DNA from: Terricaulis sp.
Lineage (GTDB): Bacteria > Pseudomonadota > Alphaproteobacteria > Caulobacterales > Aquidulcibacteraceae
Assembly (NCBI GenBank): GCA_024707365.1
Contig: JANPZV010000005.1
Location: 992,001-1,056,000 of the forward strand
Reading direction: 5' to 3'
DNA: 64,000 nucleotides
The stretch's first letter is position 1; each line of letters opens with the position of its first letter. The notes under the pieces are model-generated. The model did not search any database and was not told the DNA's origin. It worked only from the letters and a program-made list of their open reading frames with translations. The translations under genes were made by a program, and so were the position numbers. This document shows positions 46,719 to 55,015 of this stretch, piece by piece.

Positions 46719-49580
46719 ATGACAACGAAGTCGAAGACGCTGCGCGCGTCATTGTTTTTGAGCGCGACGATCGCTGTGCTTGGCATGACGACCAACGCTG
46801 ATGCGGGCGAAGTGGTTGGGCGTGTCACCGATGACGCGCAAATCGGCTCGCTCGAAGGCGCCGAAGTTGAGATCGTTGAACTCGAACGACGTGTCGAATC
46901 CGGCGTCGATGGCCGTTTCCGCTTTTCCAATGTCCCGGCCGGCGCCTACACCTTACGCGCGCGCTATGCTGCGGCGTCGCCATTCAGCCAATCGATTACG
47001 GTCCCTGAAACCGGGGCGATCGACGTGGCCGTCGCGCTCAGCGGCGCCCGGGATGACAACGATGTGATCCTCGTCATCGGCCAGCGCGCGGCGCTGGCGA
47101 GCGCGCTCTCGCGCCAACGGGCTTCAGACACGGTTGAATCGGTGCTGACGCGTGACGGCATCGGCCAATTTCCCGATCAGAATGTCGCCGAAGCCGTGCG
47201 CCGTGCGCCAGGCGTCAATGTGCTGAACGATCAAGGCGAGGGCCGCTTTGTCGCCGTGCGGGGCCTCAGCCCCGACCTCAACGCCGCCTCGATCAATGGC
47301 GTGCGTGTCACCGCGCCGGAATCCGACGTGCGTTCGGTGGCGCTCGACGTCATTCCCTCGGACCTGATCGAATCGATCGAGATTCAGAAGTCGCTGACCC
47401 CGGACATGGACGCCGACAGTCTCGGCGGATCGATCAATATCCAGACCACGCGCGGCTTTGACCGGGTGGAGCCGCTGCTCGCCGCGCGTCTCGAAGGCAG
47501 CTATAACGATCTCAACGGCGAATGGTCGCCTGCCGGCAACATCGATTTCGCCCGCGCGTTCGGCAATCTGGGCGTCGCTGGCGGCTTGTCCTACCGCGAG
47601 CGGTCTTTCTCGACCGACAATGTGGAAATGGACGGTTGGGACGAAGAAGGCGGCGTGGTGTTCGCCGATACGGTGGAATACCGCGATTACGATGTGGAGC
47701 GCACCCGTTATGGCGGCTCGCTTTCGCTCGACTATCGCCTCGGCAATCATACCACGTTGTTCGCGCGCGGCCTGCATAGCATCTTCGAGGATCAGGAGTA
47801 TCGCGGCCGTCTCATCTTCGAGGCCGGCCCCGATGCGCTTACCGGAGGCTCAGCCACCAGCGCGAGCTTTGTTTCGCTCGACGACGAGGACGGCCTGGTG
47901 CGCGTCGAGCGCGACATGAAGGAGCGCTACGAAGAGCAGAGGATTTCATCGCTCGTCTTCGGCGGCCTCACCGAGACCGGACCGTGGCGCTTCCGCTACG
48001 AAGGCTCGTGGTCTTTCGCCGAGGAGCAAGAGCGCGGCTCGCTCGATCCGATCAATTTCCGCCGCGATTTCGAGGATCCGGGCGAACTGAGCGTTACGTT
48101 TGATTACGGCAATTGGCGCATCCCTGGCTATGCGATCACGGCAGGGGAGGCGCTCTTCCTCGATTCGGCCGAATACGAACTCAACGAAGTGGCGCGCACC
48201 ACGATCAGCGATGCCCAAGACGAAGAATTCGCCTATCGCTTCGACATCACGCGCGAATTCGCACTCGATCGTGGTACGCTTGAAGTGCAGTTCGGCGCGC
48301 GCCAGCGCTTCCGCGAAAAGACCTACAACGCCGATATCGACTATTTCGAGAACGACGCCGTCACGCTCGCCGATTTCCTTGGTTCGGCCAGCTACGGTTT
48401 GGCGGATATAGCGCCGGTCCCGTCGCAAACGTCGTTCCGTCCCTTCTTCAACGCCAATCTCGGCAATTTCGAATTTGCTCCCATCGATTCCGCGTTCGAC
48501 TCGCTGGTTGAGGATTACACCTTCAAGGAAGACATCACCGGCCTTTACGGCATGGCGCGCTATGATCGCGGCCCGCTGCGCATTGTTGGCGGGCTTCGCT
48601 ATGAGCGCACCGAACAAGACGTGCGCGGCAATTTCGTCGAGCTTGTCGAGGAAGACGGAATCTATACTGGGGGCGGAACCCTCGTCGTGGAGGATGGCGA
48701 CGCCATCTATCTGACGCCGACCGGGTTCTCACGCGAATATGAAAACTGGCTGCCCAGCGTGAATTTGCGCTTTGAAGCCGCCGAGGACGTTATCGTGCGC
48801 GCGGGCGTCTATCGCAGCGTGCTGCGCCCGCGGCCTGGCCAGATCGCGCCGCGCTTCATGGTTGAGCAGAATGATGACGGAGATCGCGAAGGCGAGTTCG
48901 GCAATCCTGCGCTTGAGCCCTACGAAGCCTGGAACTACGACGCGACGCTGGAATGGTATTTCGGCAGCAACGCCGTGCTGCAGGGCGGCCTGTTCTATAA
49001 GACGATTGACAATTTTATCGTTGATTTCGGCGCCGATGGCGGGCCGGATGATCCGTTCGGCGGCGTGTTCAATGGCGTCGCCTATAGCGAGGCCACGATC
49101 CCCGTGAACGGCGAGGAAGCCACGGTGTGGGGCTTTGAAATCGGTTATGCGCAAGCGCTCGATTTCCTCCCCGGCGTGCTGGGCGGGCTCGTGCTCAGCG
49201 CCAACTATACCTACACCGATACGGAAGGAGAGGTGTTTGGGCGCACGATCCAACTGCCCGCTTCATCGGAGAACACCTACAACCTCGTGCTCGGCTATGA
49301 TCGCGGCCCGCTGGACGTGCGCTTTGCTGTCTCCTATCGCGATGGTTATCTCGACGAGCTTGGCGGCAGCGCTGAGGAAGATCGTTTGGTCGAAGACCAC
49401 ATTCAGTATGACGTCACGGTGAAGTACGATGTCAGCGATCGCATTCAGCTTTATACTGAGTTCGTGAACCTTGGCGATGCGCCCTACGTCGCCTATCAGA
49501 GCGGGCCGTCTGGTTCGCGCCTGCTCCAATATGAGGAATATTCCTGGACTGGAAAGCTGGGTGTGCGCGCCCGGTTCTGA
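46719..49580 (+). CDS. Caulobacter-type TonB-dependent receptor, probably phytate-linked
   Basis: Outer-membrane receptor of about 953 residues. Signal peptide (LRASLFLSATIAVLGM), a carboxypeptidase-regulatory-like beta domain (EVVGRVTDDAQIGSLEGAEV), then the plug (IGQFPDQNVAEAVRRAPGVN, LDVIPSDLIESIEIQKSLTP, DADSLGGSINIQT) and a barrel ending in VRARF. This is the large family common in Caulobacterales. ATG 46719 has GGAGACGGGG upstream; the longer open frame lacks signal-peptide character. A beta-propeller phytase follows 78 bp later and a Pho box precedes, so the ligand may be phytate or a product of it. Confidence 0.92.
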   Translation: MTTKSKTLRASLFLSATIAVLGMTTNADAGEVVGRVTDDAQIGSLEGAEVEIVELERRVESGVDGRFRFSNVPAGAYTLRARYAAASPFSQSITVPETGAIDVAVALSGARDDNDVILVIGQRAALASALSRQRASDTVESVLTRDGIGQFPDQNVAEAVRRAPGVNVLNDQGEGRFVAVRGLSPDLNAASINGVRVTAPESDVRSVALDVIPSDLIESIEIQKSLTPDMDADSLGGSINIQTTRGFDRVEPLLAARLEGSYNDLNGEWSPAGNIDFARAFGNLGVAGGLSYRERSFSTDNVEMDGWDEEGGVVFADTVEYRDYDVERTRYGGSLSLDYRLGNHTTLFARGLHSIFEDQEYRGRLIFEAGPDALTGGSATSASFVSLDDEDGLVRVERDMKERYEEQRISSLVFGGLTETGPWRFRYEGSWSFAEEQERGSLDPINFRRDFEDPGELSVTFDYGNWRIPGYAITAGEALFLDSAEYELNEVARTTISDAQDEEFAYRFDITREFALDRGTLEVQFGARQRFREKTYNADIDYFENDAVTLADFLGSASYGLADIAPVPSQTSFRPFFNANLGNFEFAPIDSAFDSLVEDYTFKEDITGLYGMARYDRGPLRIVGGLRYERTEQDVRGNFVELVEEDGIYTGGGTLVVEDGDAIYLTPTGFSREYENWLPSVNLRFEAAEDVIVRAGVYRSVLRPRPGQIAPRFMVEQNDDGDREGEFGNPALEPYEAWNYDATLEWYFGSNAVLQGGLFYKTIDNFIVDFGADGGPDDPFGGVFNGVAYSEATIPVNGEEATVWGFEIGYAQALDFLPGVLGGLVLSANYTYTDTEGEVFGRTIQLPASSENTYNLVLGYDRGPLDVRFAVSYRDGYLDELGGSAEEDRLVEDHIQYDVTVKYDVSDRIQLYTEFVNLGDAPYVAYQSGPSGSRLLQYEEYSWTGKLGVRARF

Positions 49581-49592
49581 AGAAGGTGCTTG

Positions 49593-49620
49593 GGGCGGTG
49601 AACCTGATGGCTCACCGCCC
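49593..49620 (+). terminator. Stem-loop between receptor and phytase genes
   Basis: GGGCGGTGA and TCACCGCCC form a perfect 9-bp stem with a 10-base loop just after the receptor stop. There is no T-tract, so it is more likely an attenuator or mRNA-stability element that sets the receptor/phytase ratio than a full terminator. Confidence 0.45.
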
Positions 49621-49658
49621 TAGGCACTAGTCCAAGCCATGTGCTGCAGGAGGGCGAG

Positions 49659-50705
49659 TTGAAGCTTAGAATATCGATGGCGAGCGCGTTTGTGATGCTT
49701 GCAGCAGGCTGCGCGAGCGCGCCGCCATGGGCGGCGGGCGAACCGCCAGTGTTCGTCACGGCCGTGATTGAAACCGTCGTCACGACCGATCCAGCCGTCG
49801 ATGCCGACGATCCTGCGCTCTGGGCTGATGCGCGCGACCCTCGCCGCGCGGTGATGTTCGGCACGGACAAGACCGACGGGCTTTATGTCCACAACCTCGA
49901 TGGCAGCGTGCGCCAATTCCTGCCGAGCGGCGCGCTCAACAATGTCGATTTGCGCACCGGCTTTCCTGTTAATGGACGTGACATGGTCCTGGTGGCCGCG
50001 TCGAACGATGTCGGCTTCGGGCTTAATCTCTATCTCTTCGATCCCGACACGCTAGAGACCGCCGACTGGGGATTCATTTCCACCGAAGGCTGGGAGCCCT
50101 ATGGCTTCTGCATGGGCCGCCGCGCCGATGGTTTCTATCTCGTCGCCAACAGCAAGACCGGCGAAATTCGGGTCTGGCGCGTTGAAGCCGGCCCCGAAGG
50201 GCCGCGGGCGGCTATGGTTCGCACGTTGCGCGTCGGCAGCCAGCCGGAAGGCTGCGTGGTCGATGATGCGGCTGACGCGCTTTATGTAGGGGAGGAGGAC
50301 GTGGCGCTATGGCGGTTCGACTTCAACCCGGAAGGCGCGTCCGATCCGGTGCGGATCGCCGCCGTCGATGGCCAGCGCTTTACCGCCGACATTGAAGGCG
50401 TCACGATCATGCGCGACGGCGCGAACAGCTATCTGATCGCCTCGTCGCAGGGCGACAGCACTTTTCCCGTCTACCGCATCGAAGGCGATGACTACATCTA
50501 CCTCGGCCGCTTTCATGTCGCGGGCTCCGCGGAGATCGACGCCGTCACGCAGACTGACGGCCTCGATGCCTGGTCCGGTCCGATTGGCGCATACCCGGAT
50601 GGCTTAATTGCGATGCACGATCATGCCGATGCGCCTCATCGCGGCCAGCAGAACTACAAATTGGTGGATTGGCGCGACGTGCGCCGCGCGCTTGGCATCG
50701 AATAA
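49659..50705 (+). CDS. Beta-propeller phytase (3-phytase), lipoprotein
   Basis: About 348 residues. Lipoprotein signal (ISMASAFVMLAAGCASAPP), then a six-bladed beta-propeller phytase: DADDPALWADARDPRRAVMF, GTDKTDGLYVHNLDGSVRQF, NNVDLRTGF, EPYGFCMGR, GSQPEGCVVDDAADALYVGE, IASSQGDSTFPVYRI. The many acidic residues bind the Ca ions of the active site. It releases phosphate from phytate at the cell surface. The TTG at 49659 is favoured because AGGAGGG lies 5-11 nt upstream; GTG 49641 precedes that sequence. Confidence 0.9.
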   Translation: MKLRISMASAFVMLAAGCASAPPWAAGEPPVFVTAVIETVVTTDPAVDADDPALWADARDPRRAVMFGTDKTDGLYVHNLDGSVRQFLPSGALNNVDLRTGFPVNGRDMVLVAASNDVGFGLNLYLFDPDTLETADWGFISTEGWEPYGFCMGRRADGFYLVANSKTGEIRVWRVEAGPEGPRAAMVRTLRVGSQPEGCVVDDAADALYVGEEDVALWRFDFNPEGASDPVRIAAVDGQRFTADIEGVTIMRDGANSYLIASSQGDSTFPVYRIEGDDYIYLGRFHVAGSAEIDAVTQTDGLDAWSGPIGAYPDGLIAMHDHADAPHRGQQNYKLVDWRDVRRALGIE

Positions 50706-50796
50706 CGCGCGGCGGGGCCAGTTTGATCAGGGCCTTGGAAAGAAGGCGGTTGATCGAGGTGCCGATAAAATAGCCAACCTTGTAGTGCGTCGTCAT
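50706..50796 (-). pseudogene. 5' remnant of an NADPH-dependent FMN reductase gene
   Basis: ATG 50796 has a perfect GGAGGT ribosome-binding site and encodes TTHYKVGYFIGTSINRLLSK, then ALIKLAPPR, the N-terminus of the FMN-reductase/azoreductase family (flavodoxin-like). A few residues after YFIG seem lost, and similarity ends at the 3' end of the phytase gene. The frame runs on antisense to the phytase without homology. The family is usually about 180 residues, so this is a truncated gene, downstream of doxX on the same strand. Confidence 0.6.
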
Positions 50797-50904
50797 GGCG
50801 TGACCTCCGGTGAGATGGTTGCAAAAGGTGCGGCGCGCGATCCGATCGCATGGGCGCGCCGCAAGACTGGCAGGCGCGCCCATCGTCGGCGCTGGGCAAA
50901 CGCA

Positions 50905-51300
50905 TCAGGCTTTCTTTTTCATCGCCCCATCGACGCTGAACGCGCCCGGCCCCGCAAACACCAGGAGCAGGAAGACGAAGCAATAAAGGATGGCCGCATC
51001 GCCCCCATTGAGCACGGGGTAGAAGCTCGCCGGCGCGTGAAACATCCAATAGGCGACGGCCATCGTGCCCGAGGCGATGAACGCCGCGGGGCGCGTGAAG
51101 AGGCCAAGCGCGATAAGCGCGCCGCCGACCAATTCAATCCATGCGCCGATCCAGAGCTGCGACCAGGCCGGGGGCAGGCCCCCTTCGGGCGCAGCGGGGA
51201 AGGCGAACAGTTTTTGTGTGCCGTGCTCGATAAAGATCAACGCCGCGACGATGCGCAGAGCGCCAAGCGCATAGGGGGTATAGCGGTCGAGGTTTTGCAT
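50905..51300 (-). CDS. DoxX-family membrane protein
   Basis: Protein of 131 residues with four predicted membrane helices: ALRIVAALIFIEHGTQKLF (a DoxX signature), LWIGAWIELVGGALIALGLF, AFIASGTMAVAYWMFH and AAILYCFVFLLLVFAGPG. The DoxX family is linked with oxidative stress and thiosulfate oxidation but is biochemically mixed. It follows the NAD(P)-binding oxidoreductase by 33 bp on the same strand and precedes the FMN-reductase remnant. Confidence 0.88.
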   Translation of the reverse strand: MQNLDRYTPYALGALRIVAALIFIEHGTQKLFAFPAAPEGGLPPAWSQLWIGAWIELVGGALIALGLFTRPAAFIASGTMAVAYWMFHAPASFYPVLNGGDAAILYCFVFLLLVFAGPGAFSVDGAMKKKA

Positions 51301-51333
51301 GTGATGTGTCTCCCTGCACGAGTGTGTTGCAGC

Positions 51334-52030
51334 TCAAGGATTGGCCAGAAGCTCGTACACAAGCGCGCGCTTGCTGGTCTTACGCGGCTTTTCAACCTGC
51401 TTGTTGATCTGGCGCCATTCGGGGGCGATGTTGACGCCCGCGCCCAACGCATAGCCAAAGGCGATATTGAGCGCGGCCATGGGTTCAAGATAGCGTGCGT
51501 GCTTCAGGGGGCCGGCAAATTGCGGCCGAAAGCCCAAGCGGTCGATCAGCGCGCGCACGCGCTCATTCGCTTCGGCGTTGTCGCCCGCGTAAAACACGGT
51601 CAGCCGTTTCGCGCCGGGCTTGGGCTGGGTCAGCAGATGCGCGAAAATCGTGTTGAACGCTTTCACCACCTGCGCACCGGGCGCGGCTTTCCTGAATCTC
51701 TTCGGCGGCGGAGCTGGTGTGGCCGATGGCGAGGCCGCTGAAATCGGGCGTCATCGGGTTGGTGATGTCGATGATGATCTTGCCGTTCAGATCGCCGGCG
51801 AGGCCGAGCACGTCCGATGCTGCAGCGTAAGGCGTCGCCAGAATGATGATGTCGGCGGCGCTGGCGGCGCCGCGAAACGACGCGGCCTGCACGCCACGGC
51901 CAATATCGGCGGCGGCGTCGGCGGCTTTGTTGCGGTCGCGCGCGCCGAGGACGACGTTATAGCCGCTGCGCGAAAACTGGATCGCCAAGCCTTTGGCCAT
52001 GGCGCCGGCGCCTAAGATAGCGATGTTCAT
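51334..52030 (-). CDS. NADPH-dependent F420-reductase-like oxidoreductase (one frameshift)
   Basis: Rossmann-fold protein of about 231 residues of the NADPH:F420-reductase/ketol-reductoisomerase-like group: MNIAILGAGAMAKGLAIQF, YNVVLGARDRNKA (NADP-type Arg), IIDITNPMTPDFSGL, VVKAFNTIFAHLL. The frame breaks at T-triplet 51688-51690; removing one base restores EIQEAAPGAQVVKAFN. In bacteria without F420 these proteins act on unknown substrates. First gene of the oxidoreductase-doxX set; a palindrome lies upstream between it and the lysR gene. Confidence 0.87.
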
Positions 52031-52085
52031 GTCAGATCTCCCGTTGGTGTCGGGATCAATCTGGCATTTCCCAGGGTGCGGATAA

Positions 52086-52101
52086 TCGCCGTTAATGGCG
52101 A
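52086..52101. promoter_or_regulatory. Palindrome between lysR and oxidoreductase genes
   Basis: TCGCCGTTAATGGCGA, 14 of 16 symmetrical, with a TTAA centre. It lies about 56 bp upstream of the oxidoreductase start and is a possible site for the LysR-family protein. Confidence 0.35.
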
Positions 52102-52126
52102 AACACTATACGGCTATTCCGGACAA

Positions 52127-53027
52127 TCATCGCCAGGACGGGCGCAGATAGGCCTTCGCCAGATGCTCCATGAACGCGCGGGACTTGGCCGGCACGAATT
52201 GGCTTTGCGGATGCACCGCATAGATGCCGAACTCGGCGGCGCGCCAGGCCGGCAAAAAGCTCAACGAGGCGGCCTTCATTGATCAGCGGGCCAACGATGA
52301 AATCGGGCTGGAGCGCGATGCCCGCGCCCGCGGCCGCGGCTTCGGCGATGGCGTCGCCATTGTTGCTGCGGAGCGCGGCCTCGCCGGCGTGCACAAGCGC
52401 TTCCTCGTTGCGGCGGGTGAAGCGCCATTCATCGCCGGCCAGCCAGTACGTGTAAAAAAGACAGGCGTGCGCGGAAATATCCTTCGGATGCTTCGGCGCG
52501 CCGTGGCGCTTGAGATAGGCCGGCGATGCGCAAAGCACCATCCGGCATGTCGCCAGTTTGCGGGCGATCAAACTGGAATCGCGCAATTCACCAATGCGGA
52601 TCGCGACATCCACATTTTCTTCGATCAAATTGACCATGCGGTCCGCCAGCGTCAGTTCAACGCGAACATCTGGAAAAGCCTGCATGAAGCCGCCGAGTGC
52701 GGGCGCGAGGTGGCGAAAGCCGAAGCTCATCGGCGCATTGAGCCGCAGCACGCCGCGCGGTTCGGCCGACAGGCTCGCGGCTTCGGCCGCGGCCTCTTCA
52801 AGAGCCGCAAGGCCAAAGCGGACGCGTTCAAGGAAGGCGGCGCCCGGTTCGGTTAAGGCGACGCGGCGGGTGGTGCGCTGCAGCAATCGCACGCCCAGTT
52901 CCTTTTCAAGATCGCGCACCCGCTCGCTGACGATCGTTCGCGAAAGCCCGAGCGCCTCCGCGGCGGCGCTGAAGCTCTTGCGTTCGGCGACCTTGACGAA
53001 AACCTCGATTGCCTGCAGCCGGTCCAT
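52127..53027 (-). CDS. LysR-family transcriptional regulator (one frameshift)
   Basis: About 299 residues after correction. N-terminal HTH (MDRLQAIEVFVKVAERKSFS, AAAEALGLSRTIVSERVRDL) and a substrate-binding domain (RLNAPMSFGFRHLAPALGGF, VDVAIRIGELRDSSLIARKL, CLFYTYWLAGDEWRF). The C-terminus (EFGIYAVHPQSQFVPAKSRA) lies in another frame; one extra base near 52233-52244 explains the break. ATG 53027 is the usual family start; a TTG at 53045 is weaker. It is in line with, and probably regulates, the oxidoreductase-doxX genes. Confidence 0.9.
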
Positions 53028-53095
53028 GCGCCCATTGTGCGACAATTGCGAACAAAAAGCCAGCGTGGCTAGCGATTGTCCGGCCGCGCGCGGAG

Positions 53096-53365
53096 CTAAG
53101 CGGCGCGCCGGCGCGCCTGGCCGGTGTCGTAGAGCAGCGCGTCCTGTTCGCCGTCCATCGCGATCGCGATGGTTGCGCGGGCGCCCTGAGCGGCGATGGC
53201 GTCGGCTTTTTCAAACGCCGCCTCGATCGCCCAATAGCGGCGCACGTAATCGCCGTAAAATTCGCCGTTGACCGAAACGCGCCAGACGCCGGAGCGCTGC
53301 GCAATAGCGATCCGGTCGGCGGCGCCGATGATTTTGCCTTCGTGGGCTGATTTTGCGTGCATCAT
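53096..53365 (-). CDS. Small protein of unknown function
   Basis: About 89 residues. The part WRVSVNGEFYGDYVRRYWAI, followed by AAFEKADAIAAQG, looks like a small alpha/beta domain similar to DUF2188-type proteins, which is a weak resemblance. The start is uncertain (ATG 53365, 53362 or 53377; the open frame continues to 53572 without support). It is convergent neither with a known partner nor in a clear operon; it lies upstream of lysR on the same strand and divergent from the AhpD-like gene. Confidence 0.5.
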   Translation of the reverse strand: MMHAKSAHEGKIIGAADRIAIAQRSGVWRVSVNGEFYGDYVRRYWAIEAAFEKADAIAAQGARATIAIAMDGEQDALLYDTGQARRRAA

Positions 53366-53539
53366 GATGGCGCCCATGTGGGGCGCGCGAAGCGGGCGCG
53401 TAAGCACGATGCGACCTTCCGGCGCGCAGTCGTTCGATTGTCCGCCAATCGCGGACAGATTGGCCGGATCTAGCGAGATAATGCCGCCGCCGCCGCTACC
53501 TATCTGATGTGTGCACCCGAACCGAGAGGAGAGATTTCC

Positions 53540-53881
53540 ATGATGCTCGATTGGCCAGATTATCGCCGCCAACTCGGCGCGGGCGTGAAAGAGATCGGCA
53601 AGCTCAGCCCCGATACGCTCAAGGGTTATGCCGCGCTCAGCAACGCCGGGCGGGCAAGCGACATTCTAGGCGCGAAAACGCGCGAACTCATCGCGCTCGC
53701 CGTCGCCGTCACCGTGCGTTGCGACGGCTGCATCGCGACCCACGTGGAGGCCGCGCGCAAAGCCGGCGCGACACGTGAGGAGATCGGCGAGGCGCTCGGC
53801 GTGGCGATTGCGGTGAATGCGGGCGCGGCTTTGGTTTATTCGGCGCGCACGCTCGATGCGTTCGCGGCCGATGAGAATTGA
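53540..53881 (+). CDS. AhpD-like/carboxymuconolactone decarboxylase family protein
   Basis: Protein of 113 residues of the CMD family with the AhpD-type redox motif: ELIALAVAVTVRCDGCIATH (Cys-X2-Cys then His), followed by VEAARKAGATREEIGEALGV. Such proteins act as alkylhydroperoxidase-like disulfide reductases or in small-molecule detoxification. ATG 53540 has GAGAGGAGAG upstream. An SDR gene follows after 17 bp, so they are likely co-transcribed. Confidence 0.88.
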   Translation: MMLDWPDYRRQLGAGVKEIGKLSPDTLKGYAALSNAGRASDILGAKTRELIALAVAVTVRCDGCIATHVEAARKAGATREEIGEALGVAIAVNAGAALVYSARTLDAFAADEN

Positions 53882-53898
53882 TAGAGAAAGGAAACGTC

Positions 53899-54681
53899 AT
53901 GAGCAGAATCGAAGGAAAAGTCGCCGTCGTCACGGGCGGCGGGCAGGGCATTGGGCGCGCGATCGCGCTGCGCCTTGCGCGAGACGGCGCCGATGTCGCG
54001 ATTGTCGATGTGAATCCGGCCAAAATGGATGCGGTCGCCGCCGAAGTGCGCGGCCTTGGCCGCAAGGCGACGACCTTCAAGGCCGACGTCACCAAACGCG
54101 ACGACGTCTATGCCGCGATCGATCACGCCGAGAAGGAACTCGGCGGTTTCGACATCATGGTCAACAACGCCGGCATCGCCCAGGTGCAGCCTCTGGCCGA
54201 CGTGACGCCCGAGGAATTCAACAAGATCGTGCAGGTCAATATCGCCGGCGTGCTCTGGGGCATTCAGGCGGCCGCCAAGAAGTTCAAGCAGCGCAAGCAG
54301 AAGGGCAAGATCATCTCCGCCTCCTCGATCGCCGGGCATGAGGGCTTTGCCTTGCTGGGCGTCTATTCGGCGACCAAGTTCGCCGTGCGCGCGCTGACGC
54401 AGGCGGCGGCGAAGGAATATGCGAGCGACGGGATCACCGTGAACGCTTACGGCCCAGGCGTCGTCGGCACCGATATGTGGGTCGAGATCGACCGGCGCTT
54501 TGCCGAGGTCACCGGCGCCAAAGTGGGCGAGACGTACAAAAAGTACGTCGAGGGCATCGCGCTGGGCCGCGCCGAAACGCCGGAAGATGTGGCCTCGTTC
54601 GTGGCCTATCTGGCCGGGCCGGACGCCGATTACATGACTGGGCAAACCCCGCTCATCGATGGCGGCCTGGTCTATCGCTGA
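53899..54681 (+). CDS. SDR oxidoreductase, acetoin/diacetyl reductase-like
   Basis: Classical short-chain dehydrogenase of 260 residues: cofactor motif VVTGGGQGIGRAIALRLA, NNAG in IMVNNAGIAQ, catalytic Ser in SASSIAGHEGF, and YSATK (Tyr-X3-Lys). The Asp in AIVDVNPAKM points to NAD(H). The region RFAEVTGAKVGETYKKYVEG is typical of (S)-acetoin-forming diacetyl reductases / 2,3-butanediol dehydrogenases. Shine-Dalgarno AAAGGAAA. The following 330 bp hold a strong GC hairpin (54733-54758) that may end the transcript. Confidence 0.88.
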   Translation: MSRIEGKVAVVTGGGQGIGRAIALRLARDGADVAIVDVNPAKMDAVAAEVRGLGRKATTFKADVTKRDDVYAAIDHAEKELGGFDIMVNNAGIAQVQPLADVTPEEFNKIVQVNIAGVLWGIQAAAKKFKQRKQKGKIISASSIAGHEGFALLGVYSATKFAVRALTQAAAKEYASDGITVNAYGPGVVGTDMWVEIDRRFAEVTGAKVGETYKKYVEGIALGRAETPEDVASFVAYLAGPDADYMTGQTPLIDGGLVYR

Positions 54682-55015
54682 GGCAAGGCCGGTGACCGAA
54701 CACGAACGCGCCATTGCGCGCTGGGAAGGTGAGGGCGGCGCTCCGCGCGGGCGCCGCCTTCCCGGGCCGCAAATCGGCGCTCTTGCATCGCAACATCAAT
54801 GGACCACGCGACGAAGAGCGGCATTGCCGCAAACGGCGCAAGGCGGCCAAGATGTAGAAACGAAGCGCTGATCGACGCGCAAAATTGTTCGCGCCGCTTT
54901 TGCGTTGAGAGCGGGGCGATGCCGATTGGCGGAGGTTTTTAAACCTGGCGAGAGCCGAGTAAGCTTGTAAGCTTGGAATTACCTTGAACGAACCCACACG
55001 ATGAGGTGCCTGACA
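54682..55015. other. Gap between SDR and catalase genes
   Basis: 334 bp. A strong hairpin (GGGCGGCGC 54733-54741 with GCGCCGCC 54751-54758, extendable by GGAA/TTCC) follows the SDR gene and may act as terminator, though it lacks a T-tract. A GTG-started frame 54692-54871 begins TEHERAIARWEGEGGAP, reminiscent of small proteins seen in related bacteria, but it runs through the hairpin. The last 120 bp are AT-richer and probably hold the catalase promoter; no clear EcfG or OxyR site was seen. Confidence 0.5.
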
